Assembly (NCBI GenBank): GCA_013407085.1
Contig: JACCGJ010001452.1
Span: 1-64,000, forward strand
Reading direction: 5' to 3'
Source of the DNA: Atriophallophorus winterbourni
Taxonomy: Eukaryota > Platyhelminthes > Trematoda > Plagiorchiida > Microphallidae
Length of the DNA stretch: 64,000 nucleotides
In this document: positions 1 to 11,100 of the stretch, piece after piece
How the letters are laid out: every line of letters begins with the position of its first letter
Position numbering within the stretch: the stretch's first letter is position 1
The notes under the pieces: model-generated
What the model was told of the DNA's origin: nothing
Databases searched by the model: none
Seen by the model: the letters and a program-made list of their open reading frames with translations, nothing else
Made by a program: the position numbers and the translations under genes

Positions 1-790
1 TAACTAACCACTGCGATATCTGATCGCATGGACACCAACCTGGAACACGCGCTGCGCCTACTTTGGAAAGTTTACTAGTAAGGGTTTTTAACTGCCTATG
101 CCATGTGACGGTTTGACCACCCCGAGATTCACGCCAATCAGGATGTGGCGTCGCAAAAAGAATCTGTTTCGGAAGTCGGTGGTCCGGCATCCGCAAAACG
201 TGACCCAGCCAGCGTAACCTATGCAGGTTGATCTGCTTCTCTATATCGACATTACTACCCAACAACTTATTTCGGAGAGCATCGGTGCGCATACGATTGT
301 AACAGCTAACTCCTAGAATGCTGCGGAGACACCGGTTGTCAAATACTGGGAGACGCCGAATGTGTTATTTACGTAAGGTCCAGGTTTCGCACCCATATAG
401 TAACACAGCCCGAACTGTCGCTTTATAGACTCTACCCTTGAGTAACAGAGATAGTCCTTTCTGACGCCAGAGGTGACCTAGGTTGCGGAATGCTACGGTC
501 GCTTTAGAAATGCGTGCAACCACGCATTTACCTTCAATTAGTTGAAGTTTCGCAGCTTTTGAGAGAAAGTAGTCGCGATCGCACTGCTTTGCAAATTCGA
601 CTACAATTGGCCGCTGCGATTTGCCAAATGCCTCGTTTGGGCCTCCTCTCCATTGGCCGACCCGGTGTACTCGCTTCAGCGGAGTAGTATGGCGCATGCC
701 TGAAGCACAGAATAGGTCGGTGACCTTCCTGAGGTCAACTTCCTTCGAAGGAATGTTGGGTTCACAATTGCCATGCCACTTTTCGGCCAT
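1..790 (-). mobile_element. RTE-like LINE, 3' part joined to an ORF1-like segment
   Basis: Read on the minus strand, 790 to about 520 encodes an ORF1-like segment (FGKSQRPIVVEFAKQCDRDY). It joins directly to the C-terminal part of a reverse transcriptase ([29 protein letters not shown]) and then, below 365, to the 3' end (DHRLPKQILFATPHPDW). The endonuclease and most of the reverse transcriptase are missing, so this is an internally deleted or chimeric copy. The tail matches the + strand copy at 9130-11690. Confidence 0.75.
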
Positions 791-830
791 GTATAATGTG
801 AATTTGAATTTGGGCCTAATGAATTAACGA

Positions 831-1233
831 ACGATTCTATTGTTTACAACGTACACCTGAATATGACATTTCAGTAACCAGATATTAATGTTTGCAATGA
901 GCAAGGTCATCTTTCCGAAAATAGTTTCGTGTTCATCAACAAAGGAGAAGATTCTTAGCTCGGGGTGTGTATGGTGTTGTTGCGTAATTATCGTTGGACG
1001 TTTCGAAGTTTTATGTTGCTGATTTGATCACATCGTTGTATTAACCATTGCTTACATCAGAAACAAATCTGTTTTCTGAATCACCGACATGTTCGCATTA
1101 CGTTCAAAGCGGTAAATCCTTGTCGTCTAACATTTCAAGTTAAGGCTGCACATGTCCGAAGGTGTCCAAAAGCCCATCACGCACCCAGATTTCCTTCGAA
1201 GGTATGCCTTTGGTTACCCAGCATTTCGATATT
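831..1233. other. No feature recognised
   Basis: Between two LINE fragments; no open frame, repeat or motif of note. Confidence 0.5.
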
Positions 1234-1458
1234 GAGTATACAGTTCGTGTGTCATAATTTTCTACGCCGGTATTATTTTATAAAAAAACAAAAAAATCAA
1301 AAAATCACATACAGTGAACTACAAACACAAGCTGTTTTTGCGCATTTGCTTTTGCATGTTCCGCTTGCCTGCTTTCCCTTTTTCACGTGCTTGCGTATCT
1401 GTTTTTCCTGCTTCATATTGCTTGGCACTTTGTCTAGCTCCACACCTGTGCTTCGTGA

Positions 1459-1480
1459 TGATGATGATGATGATGATAGG
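1459..1480. repeat. (GAT)n microsatellite
   Basis: Seven GAT units within a LINE fragment. Confidence 0.85.
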
Positions 1481-1778
1481 GGGATGAAGATAGAAGTTTT
1501 TGACATGACAACACTAAGCGCAGTATGAACAGTTCCCTGTGAGCCTTATTTGCTGCTTCGGCACACTGAGTAGTCCATTTAAAATCTCCTGTGATAGTAA
1601 TGCCGAAATCTTTCACTTTCTGAGCCGCAGCCCTTTAATGGTTCCTTCGCCGACTTCCAGTTGTCTTTGCCGAATTAGTCGTCATAAAGCAGCTCTTCTC
1701 CAAATTTAGTGGCATGTCAATTACTTTTCTGAACCCGAGATAAGCGTATCTCTATTGTCGGATCCTAGGATATTAGCA

Positions 1779-2005
1779 CCGATGTGCAATCGTACATTAC
1801 TTCTGTGCTGTGGCTAACGCCATGCTAAATTAATTGGCGACTGGTAGTGAGCTGCATGTTGAAACAGGTAGGAGTCTTACTACCATCCCCACTTATATTT
1901 GCTTTCTCATTTCTGTCTAGGCCTGGGATAACTGACGGTATCTTAGCCCACGTGCAGTCTGTGACTGTGCGGCACTTTGCGTCGATCAGTCTTGTGCTTT
2001 CATCC
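1779..2005 (+). mobile_element. SINE R1, copy in a LINE
   Basis: Nearly full-length copy of the window's commonest repeat, from GATGTGCAATCG to GTGCTTTCAT. Shared words include GGTAGTGAGCTGCATG, TCTGTCTAGGCCTGGG, CAGTCTGTGACTGTGCGGC. Inserted in the CR1-like fragment at 1434-2130. Confidence 0.8.
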
Positions 2006-2126
2006 ATACATATATCATCATGCGAACTCAAGCAGGCTGCAAGGTCGCTTACAAAAGTAAGAATGAGTAGTGGACCAAGCAGTGAGCCACTGATATGCGT
2101 AGGTGTTGGACTTCTGCCTATTTTGA

Positions 2127-2270
2127 GTATGTGGATGACATCGCACTTCTGGAAGATAACCCTCATAATGCAACCAGCCCTGGACCCCCTGACACTTAAG
2201 GCTTCAAGGTATGGCATGTGCTTTGTGCCTAACAAGTGCAAAACACTTACCCGGAACTGGAGCAGCTCAT
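2127..2270 (+). mobile_element. LINE reverse transcriptase fragment with YVDD box
   Basis: The + strand encodes YVDDIALLEDN and, after a frameshift, YGMCFVPNKCK, the catalytic box and following block of an RTE-type reverse transcriptase. An open frame continues to 2424 (PMISAQSQQPVIVTKLL) without a recognised match. Confidence 0.6.
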
Positions 2271-2679
2271 GAATGCCACTGGCACCAACATAAAACCTAT
2301 GATTTCAGCACAATCTCAACAACCGGTCATCGTGACCAAGCTCCTCAGGGAACTGTTTGTTATAGACGCACATGCAAATCCAATGATTTCTTTTGACGGA
2401 GAACATTATCTCACTGCCATATGATCCTAAGTGCATCGATTGCAGCTCGTTACCTCTAGCACTTTAGTGCAGAGCGATATTCTTTGCACTAGAATAATGC
2501 TGCACAAAGTACAATGTTGACATTCCTTCGGAATTACAGCATCCGTGCCTATATCTTGTTCAAGTTGCACGACGCTCCTGCGTGTCGCGGATATTTGCCA
2601 ACACTCTTCAGTACCCGATTCAACATGCGAGTGAGCAACTATACAATACTCAGATTGGCAGTTGTGTACTACCCAGGTA

Positions 2680-2866
2680 GCACCGCGTTAAATTGATTTG
2701 CCAACAGTACTGAGTGGCATGCGGCAGCACGCTGGAGTATCACTGTCATTTTCCCTTCCTCGTGTCTGTCTAGGCATGGGCAACCTGACAGTATCTTAAC
2801 CCATGCGTGGTTTCTGATCGTGCGGCACTGTATCTGTATCCAGGCTTATGATTTCATGCATGCATG
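2680..2866 (+). mobile_element. SINE R1, diverged copy
   Basis: Diverged + strand copy containing CACGCTGGAGTATCAC, TGTCTGTCTAGGCATGGGC and ACCTGACAGTATCTTA. Confidence 0.7.
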
Positions 2867-2869
2867 CAC

Positions 2870-3488
2870 TCCTGTCTTCGATTGGGAACGCCGTGCACCA
2901 TTAATTACCACCGCTAACCAGATGCAACTATAAGCTACCTGCGCCCTCAGCGATTGAAGAAAAAATTTGCTTTATTTGTATACACGAATTTTCAGCAATT
3001 AAAATAATTTTAACCACATAATTGAAAAAAATGACGAACATGTCCCAACATCAACTTACATTTTGTCAACTGAACTATGTTTGTTGTTCGTCTTGATTGA
3101 TAACTTCCACATATAATCCAATTTATTAAAAAAATGTCGTAACCAAACTTTTTGGGACAAACGTTTTACTACAATTTCTGGTATCTCGTAATTCGACCAA
3201 AAGTGCTCGTCCAAAATTGATCTCAGCTGATACGAAAACATTTGATGCAATTGGCACACGGATAGCGTTAAAATTTAACGAAAAAGTCGGATAAATACAC
3301 GTGAAGAAATTAATTTTATGTGCAGCCGATTTGAACTCCCAGCAAAAATAGTATGATTGTTGCTTTCTTAAAATGCTGTATAAGCCTTCTAACGTAGCAC
3401 TGCCGGCCTACGTGCACTGTATGATTGCACGGCAGTTTATCCGACTCCATGTTCAGCATGTGCTAGGTTCTTTCCTTCATTTTTGCAG
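2870..3488. other. Upstream region of CPSF2
   Basis: AT-rich. A minus-strand frame at 3056-3259 (SILDEHFWSNYEIPEIVVKR) has no recognised family. A faint SINE scrap lies near 3404-3460. A CPSF2 promoter would be expected here, but no element is distinctive. Confidence 0.35.
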
Positions 3489-3661
3489 TATCCATGTATG
3501 TCCGTTCCATCATTATAGCCTCATTTTCCGTCAGATTCACTGTTGAGCTGCCACTGCATATACAACCGTCTATTATTTTTATACTTTTGCGTTTGCTTGT
3601 AGCACATTACGTCCATTTTATTGATCGATTTTTCTTGACCTTCATTAGGTGCTTATTTCCG
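3489..3661 (+). promoter_or_regulatory. 5'UTR splice acceptors ahead of CPSF2
   Basis: Two pyrimidine-rich acceptors precede the CPSF2 start codon: one ending at 3489 (TTCATTTTTGCAG) and one ending at 3648 (TTGACCTTCATTAG). The second leaves a 13-nt leader before the ATG at 3662. Such a short leader fits spliced-leader trans-splicing, which is known in flatworms, but a conventional 5'UTR intron would look the same here. Confidence 0.4.
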
Positions 3662-6600
3662 ATGGCAACGTCAATAATAAAACTACAGACCTTATCTGGT
3701 GCGTCAGATGGTGGACCACCTTGTTTTATTCTCCAGGTACCTTGCTTATTGTTAACCGCTTCTGTAGGTCGATGACTTTCATTGTTTATTGGACTGCGGT
3801 TGGCATGATAATACGAATATTGATTACCGTCAGACCCTGGCCAAGTGGGCTCGCCATATCGATGCAGTTCTCATCAGCCACCAAAGCATACGTCATATAG
3901 GACTTCTACCTTATTTAGTTGGTTCCTGTGGTCTTAAGTGTCCCATTTATGCCACAACGCCGGTTTTTAAAATGGGCCAACTTACTTTGTATGATTTCTA
4001 TCAATCTGTTTACAATTCGGAGGATTTCTCTTTGTTCACACTGGACGATATTGATTCTGCCTTTGATCTCGTCACCCAAGTGAAGTATCATCAGACCATC
4101 AACCTACCCGGTCGCGGTAGAGGACTTTGCATCATACCACTTCCTTCAGGTTGGTTGCACCAATAAACTGCTTATTACAGGCCACACTCTTGGTGGAACG
4201 ATTTGGAAACTGGTAAAAGAAGATACCGATATAGTCTACGCGATTGATTTCAATCACAAGAAGGATTACCACTTGAACGGCGCAACTTTCGACGCATGCA
4301 TGCGGCCACACTTGTTAATTTTGGATTCTTCAAATGTTCTTTATTCACATGTATGTTGAAGTATTTCGTTCTATTCGCTTTCATAGGTTCGGCGCAAAGA
4401 CCGAGACGAAACTTTTCGGCAATCAATATTGCGAAGTCTGCGGCGTGGTGGGAACGTCTTGGTTGTAGGTGACACTGCTGGACGTTGTTTAGAAGTAGCA
4501 CATTTCCTGGAACAGTGCTGGTTAAATCAAGTAAGCTTGGTCATTCGTGCTGTCTGATTAAACTGACTACATTTTATTTATTGATTTTTTATATTTTTTA
4601 TTTTTATTGATTAATTTCATTGTCATGTTTACCTTTTCTGTTGCTTTGTCTTTGATTCTATTACCAATTTGTGGTTGCATTTAGATGGATTATTACGTTT
4701 TTGCACTATTTTATTGCAAAATATATAATGTTTTTCTAGTTTTATTAATTTGTATATTCTGATTGATAGCTCGTGATGTTGGTGCTTTATGTTGGTCATT
4801 TTATCGATTGGAATAACACTGTGAATGATTTTCCCATTTAGGATTCCGGCATGATGGCTTATGGCTTGGCCATGCTAAGTCACGTAGCGTTCAACGTTGT
4901 CGACTTTGCTAAATCCATGGTTGAATGGATGTCCGAGAAAGTTATGCGCACATTTGAAGACAAACGTAGCAATCCTTTTCATTTTCGTCATATGCAACTA
5001 TGCCACACTTTGGAACAATTGGACGATGTGCCGGAACCCAAGGTAACTCTCGTACTTTTTTCGTGTTTTGTTTAGCAATGAGGTTTTCAAAGTGGCTGTT
5101 TAATTGATATCAGTATACTCGATTTTAAAACCCACCAATTGCCACAAATGTCACTCGTTAAACAGGCACCCCATCTCAAAATTGACTTGCCTCTTCAATT
5201 TACAGATTACTTTTATTTTGTCATTATTGACTGGTTGTTATGCTTTCTTTCTTGATATCAATGTGGCGCTGTCCGTGTTTACCACAACGAAGTGGATTGA
5301 AGTCGCTTGTTTCTTGTTCATATCCACATTTGCTTTTATTGCCTCGTGTTCTCCATTGCAGTTATTGCATTGTTGCTCTTTAAGTCTCATGAATCGTCAA
5401 TTGTTTGATAACCTCATGACTTTGGTGTTATCACTTGATGAAAGAATTGAGGCCGTACGTTTTCCCTTTTTTGTGAGATACAATGTACAACAACTTCGTT
5501 GCGTAAGATTACTCAGTTATAGATAAATGGATGCTTATTATTCGACGATTATGATGTGGCCAACAGATAATTCAACTTCATTATCATCATCAGTCATTCG
5601 ATACAGCATTACACCGATAACATGTTCCGGATGTTTAACTGCCATATAACCATGAAAATGTGAAATACTAAAAGATGGGGAATAGCTATGGATTCTATAG
5701 AATAGTAAGCATAAGCAAACTGGGATGAGATGATAAACCAAAATGTAACAGTCATTCAATCAAGTTCCCTGAACGAATAGAGCAACAACAGCACGGCAGT
5801 TTCCTGCCAGCTTTCATTGCCATGCGTCATAACAACCTCACTCAAGTCGGATTATTAACAGGTAGAAAACTTACGAGTTTTATGAAGCAAAAGCCGGTGT
5901 TATTAGGCGTCAGATTACCCAGAGAACGCCTCGGCATCTAATTTCGATGGTTTTAACACAGATTAAACCTGAAAACGTTTATTTTCAGTTTTTAATTTGA
6001 AATTAAGGGTCCGTTTAAACGCCATATTTATCAGCTAATTACTACTGAGGATGACACTGATCAATATGTTACTGGCATATGTTGTCCCAGTGTTACAACC
6101 AAAACTCCCACCTGTGTTTCTGCCTAAAATGTTCTTATGTTTTAGTATTTATACTCAACAGTCATTACACGTCAATCTCAGTGGATATCGCACGCTTTGT
6201 GTATGTACCGGTCGTTCGACCGCAGTTCGCTTTGATCGCGTCTTTTTCGGCAAGTGTTGAAGAGGACGTCGTAGTTTAATATTACGTTGGCGTATAAACC
6301 TTCATCAACGTACCCGAACGCTGCTGCAATTCAGCTATAGCCTGTGTTTGTTCATTGTATTCATTGCTCAACTGTGACGCTTGTGTTATGTGCGCTGTTT
6401 CGCAGTTTCGAAGTGAATTTGCTCTTCTATCAATCAGCCTCATTTCTTGATCACGTTGTGTTAACAGTTGATTTATTTTGTACGATAAAATACACCGCAT
6501 TCAATGAGGATAGGAGTCCATGGCAAGATTGTACCATATTGGTTGGGGCCGATATCCAAATGCACATTGGAGTCTATTGAGATCTGAGTATTTCCGATCG

Positions 6601-7797
6601 ATGAAAACAACCCAAGTCACTGAGCTTTATGATAGCTGAGAGCTTGTAAAACAGTTTCTGCCACTTCCATGTCACGTGGGTCGGAATTCATTGCCTTCTG
6701 TTTTTACATATGCACATTACATCAATTCATTTTATTTAATTTGCTGTTTCCGGGCAGTAGGTTCTCCATTTCAGCGACACTGGCGGATCAAAAGAAACAA
6801 TTTAGCTGATTGTAACCTTTTGTTACATGAGCTGTTAACCAAGTTAATTAACCATGAATTGACTAACGTGACGCTGGCTCGGAAATTCTTATCGAGTTTA
6901 ACCTATTAAGCAGAACTGTCTTAATAAGTAGTCCCATCTGTACTCGATAATCAATCTTTTCATTGTACACCATATCTCATATTGCTGCTTATTTTATCCT
7001 TAAATCGTGTTATTTTCTGGTGTTATTCATATTCGATGCGTCCATCTCTTGTAACTAAATAATTGACCCTTGAATTGTTATCCTCCTAGGTGGTTCTCGC
7101 CTCATCTTTCGATATGAAATATGGTTTCGCCAAACAACTGTTTGCAGAGTGGGCTGACAATGACTTGAATACCGTCATCTTCACTGCGCGTCAGTGTCAT
7201 TTCAACGACCAAACATTTACGTCAGATGAAACCGGTTTGCTTTGTAGACTGGTTGGACTGGCACAAGGTGACCCCTTGGCGAAAAGTGGGCTACCTACCA
7301 GTTCCACAGGCACCTTGGTCCTTCCGATGTCCCTTTCTCGACGTGTTCTATCTTCGCAGTTGAACAATATAACGAATGGAATGCCCCGTATGCGGAATGC
7401 TGTTCGCGATGAATCCGATGTGCAGGATTCCAATGTGATGGACCAATTGGATGTTAACATTCCTTTGGCCGATGGGTCAGCCGGACCTGTTGGCCTTGAA
7501 AGTCCCATGGATGATCAGCCAACCCCTACAAGTAGGCTTGCTTCTATTACCCTCGAGTGTTATTTTACATCTACAAGAAATAAATTTTATCTCAATCTAG
7601 CTGCCTTTTTACACAGTTTGCGTTTTTTCGTAAAAACGATGTAAAGCCAATTCTACTTTGTTCGCTAGTCGAAATACGGTTCTCTATTCGTTTATCGTTT
7701 ATTATCGACTGTGCAACAAATGGATTCGACACAAAGTCAGAACGAAGTTCGAATGTCAGGTCATGGATATGCATACCTGACAAGTGGCGAGTGGCAA

Positions 7798-7847
<50 letters not shown>

Positions 7848-8076
7848 CAAGTGGAACCCACATACAAACGAACCTCGATTACAACGAATTCCGCTTATAA
7901 AACGAACCACCATTATTTCCAAATACAAAGTGCCCATTATTACGTGTCTGAAATGCGTTTGCTTACAAACGAAACTCCGCTTATAACGAACATTTTTACT
8001 CTCTCCCCAGCGATCGTGCCGGGTTCCAATGTATATATATAGACTATATGATGATTATATAATAGATATATATTTG

Positions 8077-8116
<40 letters not shown>

Positions 8117-11100
8117 CGTTTGCGTGTTGCGTATTTTAATACACTCATTTCTTTTCACTGGCACATTCAACTATTCTCATTTACTTGTTCAAAGTTCGTA
8201 TTTCCCCATATTCACGTTGTTCCCTATACACATCTTTTTCTAGGCGACACAAGTAATATTGATTCTTCCCAGTCTACGACAAAACCTGAGTCTGTTTCTA
8301 TCACCACACCTCACCGCAACTCGGTTTCGTCAGCCACCGCTGTTTCAGTCGAGCCAGAGACTCCAGGTTCAACCGAGAAAATATCGCTACTACGTCTTCT
8401 AAGCGTTCCCAAGAAACATGATCTCGATTCAATCCAACCTAGTCTGCTACCATCTGCTCACTTAACCGTCGGTCGTCATCAACCAGGCTACGATATTTAC
8501 CCGGGGATCCATAATCATGCTGGTGGACAATTCTTCAGGGCCGCTAAACGTACCCAGCTTCTATTCCCACAGGTCGAAAAACGGGTGGGTGTCAGCTGTG
8601 TTTTTCACATACAAGTGCATTTGTTTCAGTTATGCTTTTCTCGTACCTTTTTCACGGTGTACAACACGATTAGGCAACTTCATACGCCAAAAGTTGGCTC
8701 TATTAATCTTATTCAGCGATGACTTTAAATATGAGTTGCTTACCCTAGCTTTTTCAAAGTTATCTTGGCTGCTGCTTAACACTTTACCAGGAACCTTCAA
8801 GAACAAAAAGAGAACATTTTCTGAGGTGTATAGGACCGTTCCACCGGGGACTCAGATTTCGTACATAATTTGCGCTACCTATTACTGGTATCTTCAGGCT
8901 TGCGACAAACATTTCGGATTGTACGCACCATGGTGGGTGCAACGTTGTGTAAATCCGTTTCCGAACAATCGTTGATATTGTAAAAGTCTGAAGTTTCTGT
9001 GTGTGACCGAGATAAATGCGAATCGAATCTTTTCTCGTCTAAATTCTTCTTGTTTTATATTTCTGTTACATTTTGGGTCCATTCGCATTCTACTTAACTG
9101 AATTCCAACTCGTGTTCCTATTCTGACGAACCCTACCTCAGCCTATACATTTGTTTATGGGAGTAGCATCAGATTGTCACGTATCCTATTCATCTCGGTT
9201 AACCCGTTACTGATGGTCTACGATGCCTTGCCTCTGTTCGATTCAGCAGTAATCGCACAAAGAGTTCTGATCACATTATTCTTGCCGGGGATATGAATGC
9301 TCAACTTGGTCACCTAGATATTACTGAGTCACAACTTGGTGATTCATGCAGCAGCACTTCGTTTAGGCATAAAAAGCGGCAGTGTGCAACTTGGCGTCCG
9401 CCTAACGATGACCAGCCATGGACACAAATTGGCCATCTCGCCGTTACCGCTAGATGTAAAGGCTGCATTGAGGAGTGTCGCTCTTTCTGGAACACTAGCG
9501 TAGATTCTGATCACGCGCTCCTTTCATCCAGATTTACATTAAAATTCTCTGGTCCAAAGAATCCTCTCTAAGCGCATCGCTTTGGATAAGCTTTCGGATC
9601 CCTCAATTCAGCAAGTCTAGCGCGGCGGTTTAGTAGATAATCTCTCCACTGTGGTTTCCGAAAATATCACACAGCAGTGGAATGCGATTGCAACTGTAAT
9701 AAACGATGCCGCGGACTCCGCGTGTGGCAGTTCCGCCTATAGCAGAAGGTCACACTGTATCTTCCAGGCTAGCCTTCGATTACTAAAAGAAAGTCGAAGA
9801 ATTCCTTCTGGTTCGTAATGTAATGCAGAAGGAAGACAGGTCAGAAATAAGCTCTAGCGTAAAATTCGATCAGATAGAAAAGCGTGTTGTCTGCAAAAAG
9901 TTGAGGAAGTGGAGATGGTTAGCAATTCGGGTAATGTCCGATCTACAGGTTCTAAAACCATTGGACTTAGCGAGACAATTATAGAAAACGATGGCACCTT
10001 ATTCACTAACAAAGATCGCCGCTTGTCTCGTTGGGCGGAGCATTTACACGAGCAATTTAGCTGGCTAACTGCAGATAATCCATTGCTTTCTATTTCGTGT
10101 TGTGAACCTTAGTCCGTTGATTTACCGCCTCCGAGCGAAGCCGAAATCAATCTCGGTATTGAGTCAGTGAAAGGATTCAAGTCAGCTTGTCCCGATGAAC
10201 CGACCCCGGTTCTGTTCAAGGATGGTTGTGATATTTTATTAAGCACTCTAGTTGACCTTTTCGTCAGGTATGGGACACAGAAACTATTCCCCAGTGTTGT
10301 GGAGAATTTATAATCATACCTATTTTCAAAAAGGTATGCGTACTTCATGCTCCAATCACAGGAGAATAAGCATTACGCCCGCCATTACTCGGCTTCTTGA
10401 TTCAGTATGTCTTTGGCGCATTACATTACACAGAGAATCACAGATTCGTGAAGAGTAAGCAGGATTTCTTCCGGGTTGAAGATGTGTCGATCATATATTC
10501 ACTCTTCTGCAAGCCCTAGAACATCGCCATGCTTATAGGCAGCACACTGTAGCGATCTTTCTTGATTTTGATTCGGACTATAGGAAATCATTATTTAATA
10601 CCTTATTACTAAAATGTGTCCACAAAATACCTATTCCTATAGTTCTGGGCGCGTTATGGTGTACAATAACCTGTTATCCAACTTTCTTACGGTTAGTGGT
10701 TTCCGACAAGGGTGTCCAATTTTGTGATTGACGTTATAATGGATGTATGTAATGCAGGCGTACCGACACCCAGCATTCAGATAAGCCGCGATAAGAAACG
10801 TGATTTAGATTATGCTGACGATGCTGTTCTACTCTTCGATTTCTATGCGGATGCTTAGTCTACTTTAGACCGACTATGTAATATCATACCATCCTTCGGT
10901 ATGCGGTTTGCACCACCCAAGTGCAGAGTTCTGTTACAGGATATTGATTCGATCAAAACAGCGCTAAGCCTCAATAATGAGGAACTTGCGACTGTAGACT
11001 GTTTTACCTATTTGGGTAGTTGCATTACTAGCAACGCTTGTTTAAGTTGGGAGATCTCAGCCCGCATTTCCAGAGCTACGGTAGCTTTTCGTAACTTAGG

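Larger units (their letters stand above)
1434..2130 (-). mobile_element. CR1/Jockey-like LINE reverse transcriptase fragments split by a SINE
   Basis: The minus strand at about 2125-1995 encodes SGSLLGPLLILTFVSDLAAC, the conserved SVLGPLLF-type block. At about 1750-1434 it encodes KVKDFGITITGDFKWTTQCA and AANKAHRELFILRLVLS, the downstream part of the same enzyme. A + strand SINE lies between them. A (GAT)n run at 1459-1480 interrupts the end. Confidence 0.7.

Noticed and set aside
1825..2272. Long frames of 138 and 141 codons on both strands
   Set aside because: They run across a SINE inserted in a LINE; only short parts match reverse transcriptase.
2236..2424. 62-codon + frame (PELEQLMNATGTN) after a LINE fragment
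   Set aside because: Looks orderly but has no splice context, no family match, and continues out of a frameshifted retroelement.
7592..8170. Several frames with runs of IYIYIY
   Set aside because: Products of the TA microsatellites beside the miniature transposon.
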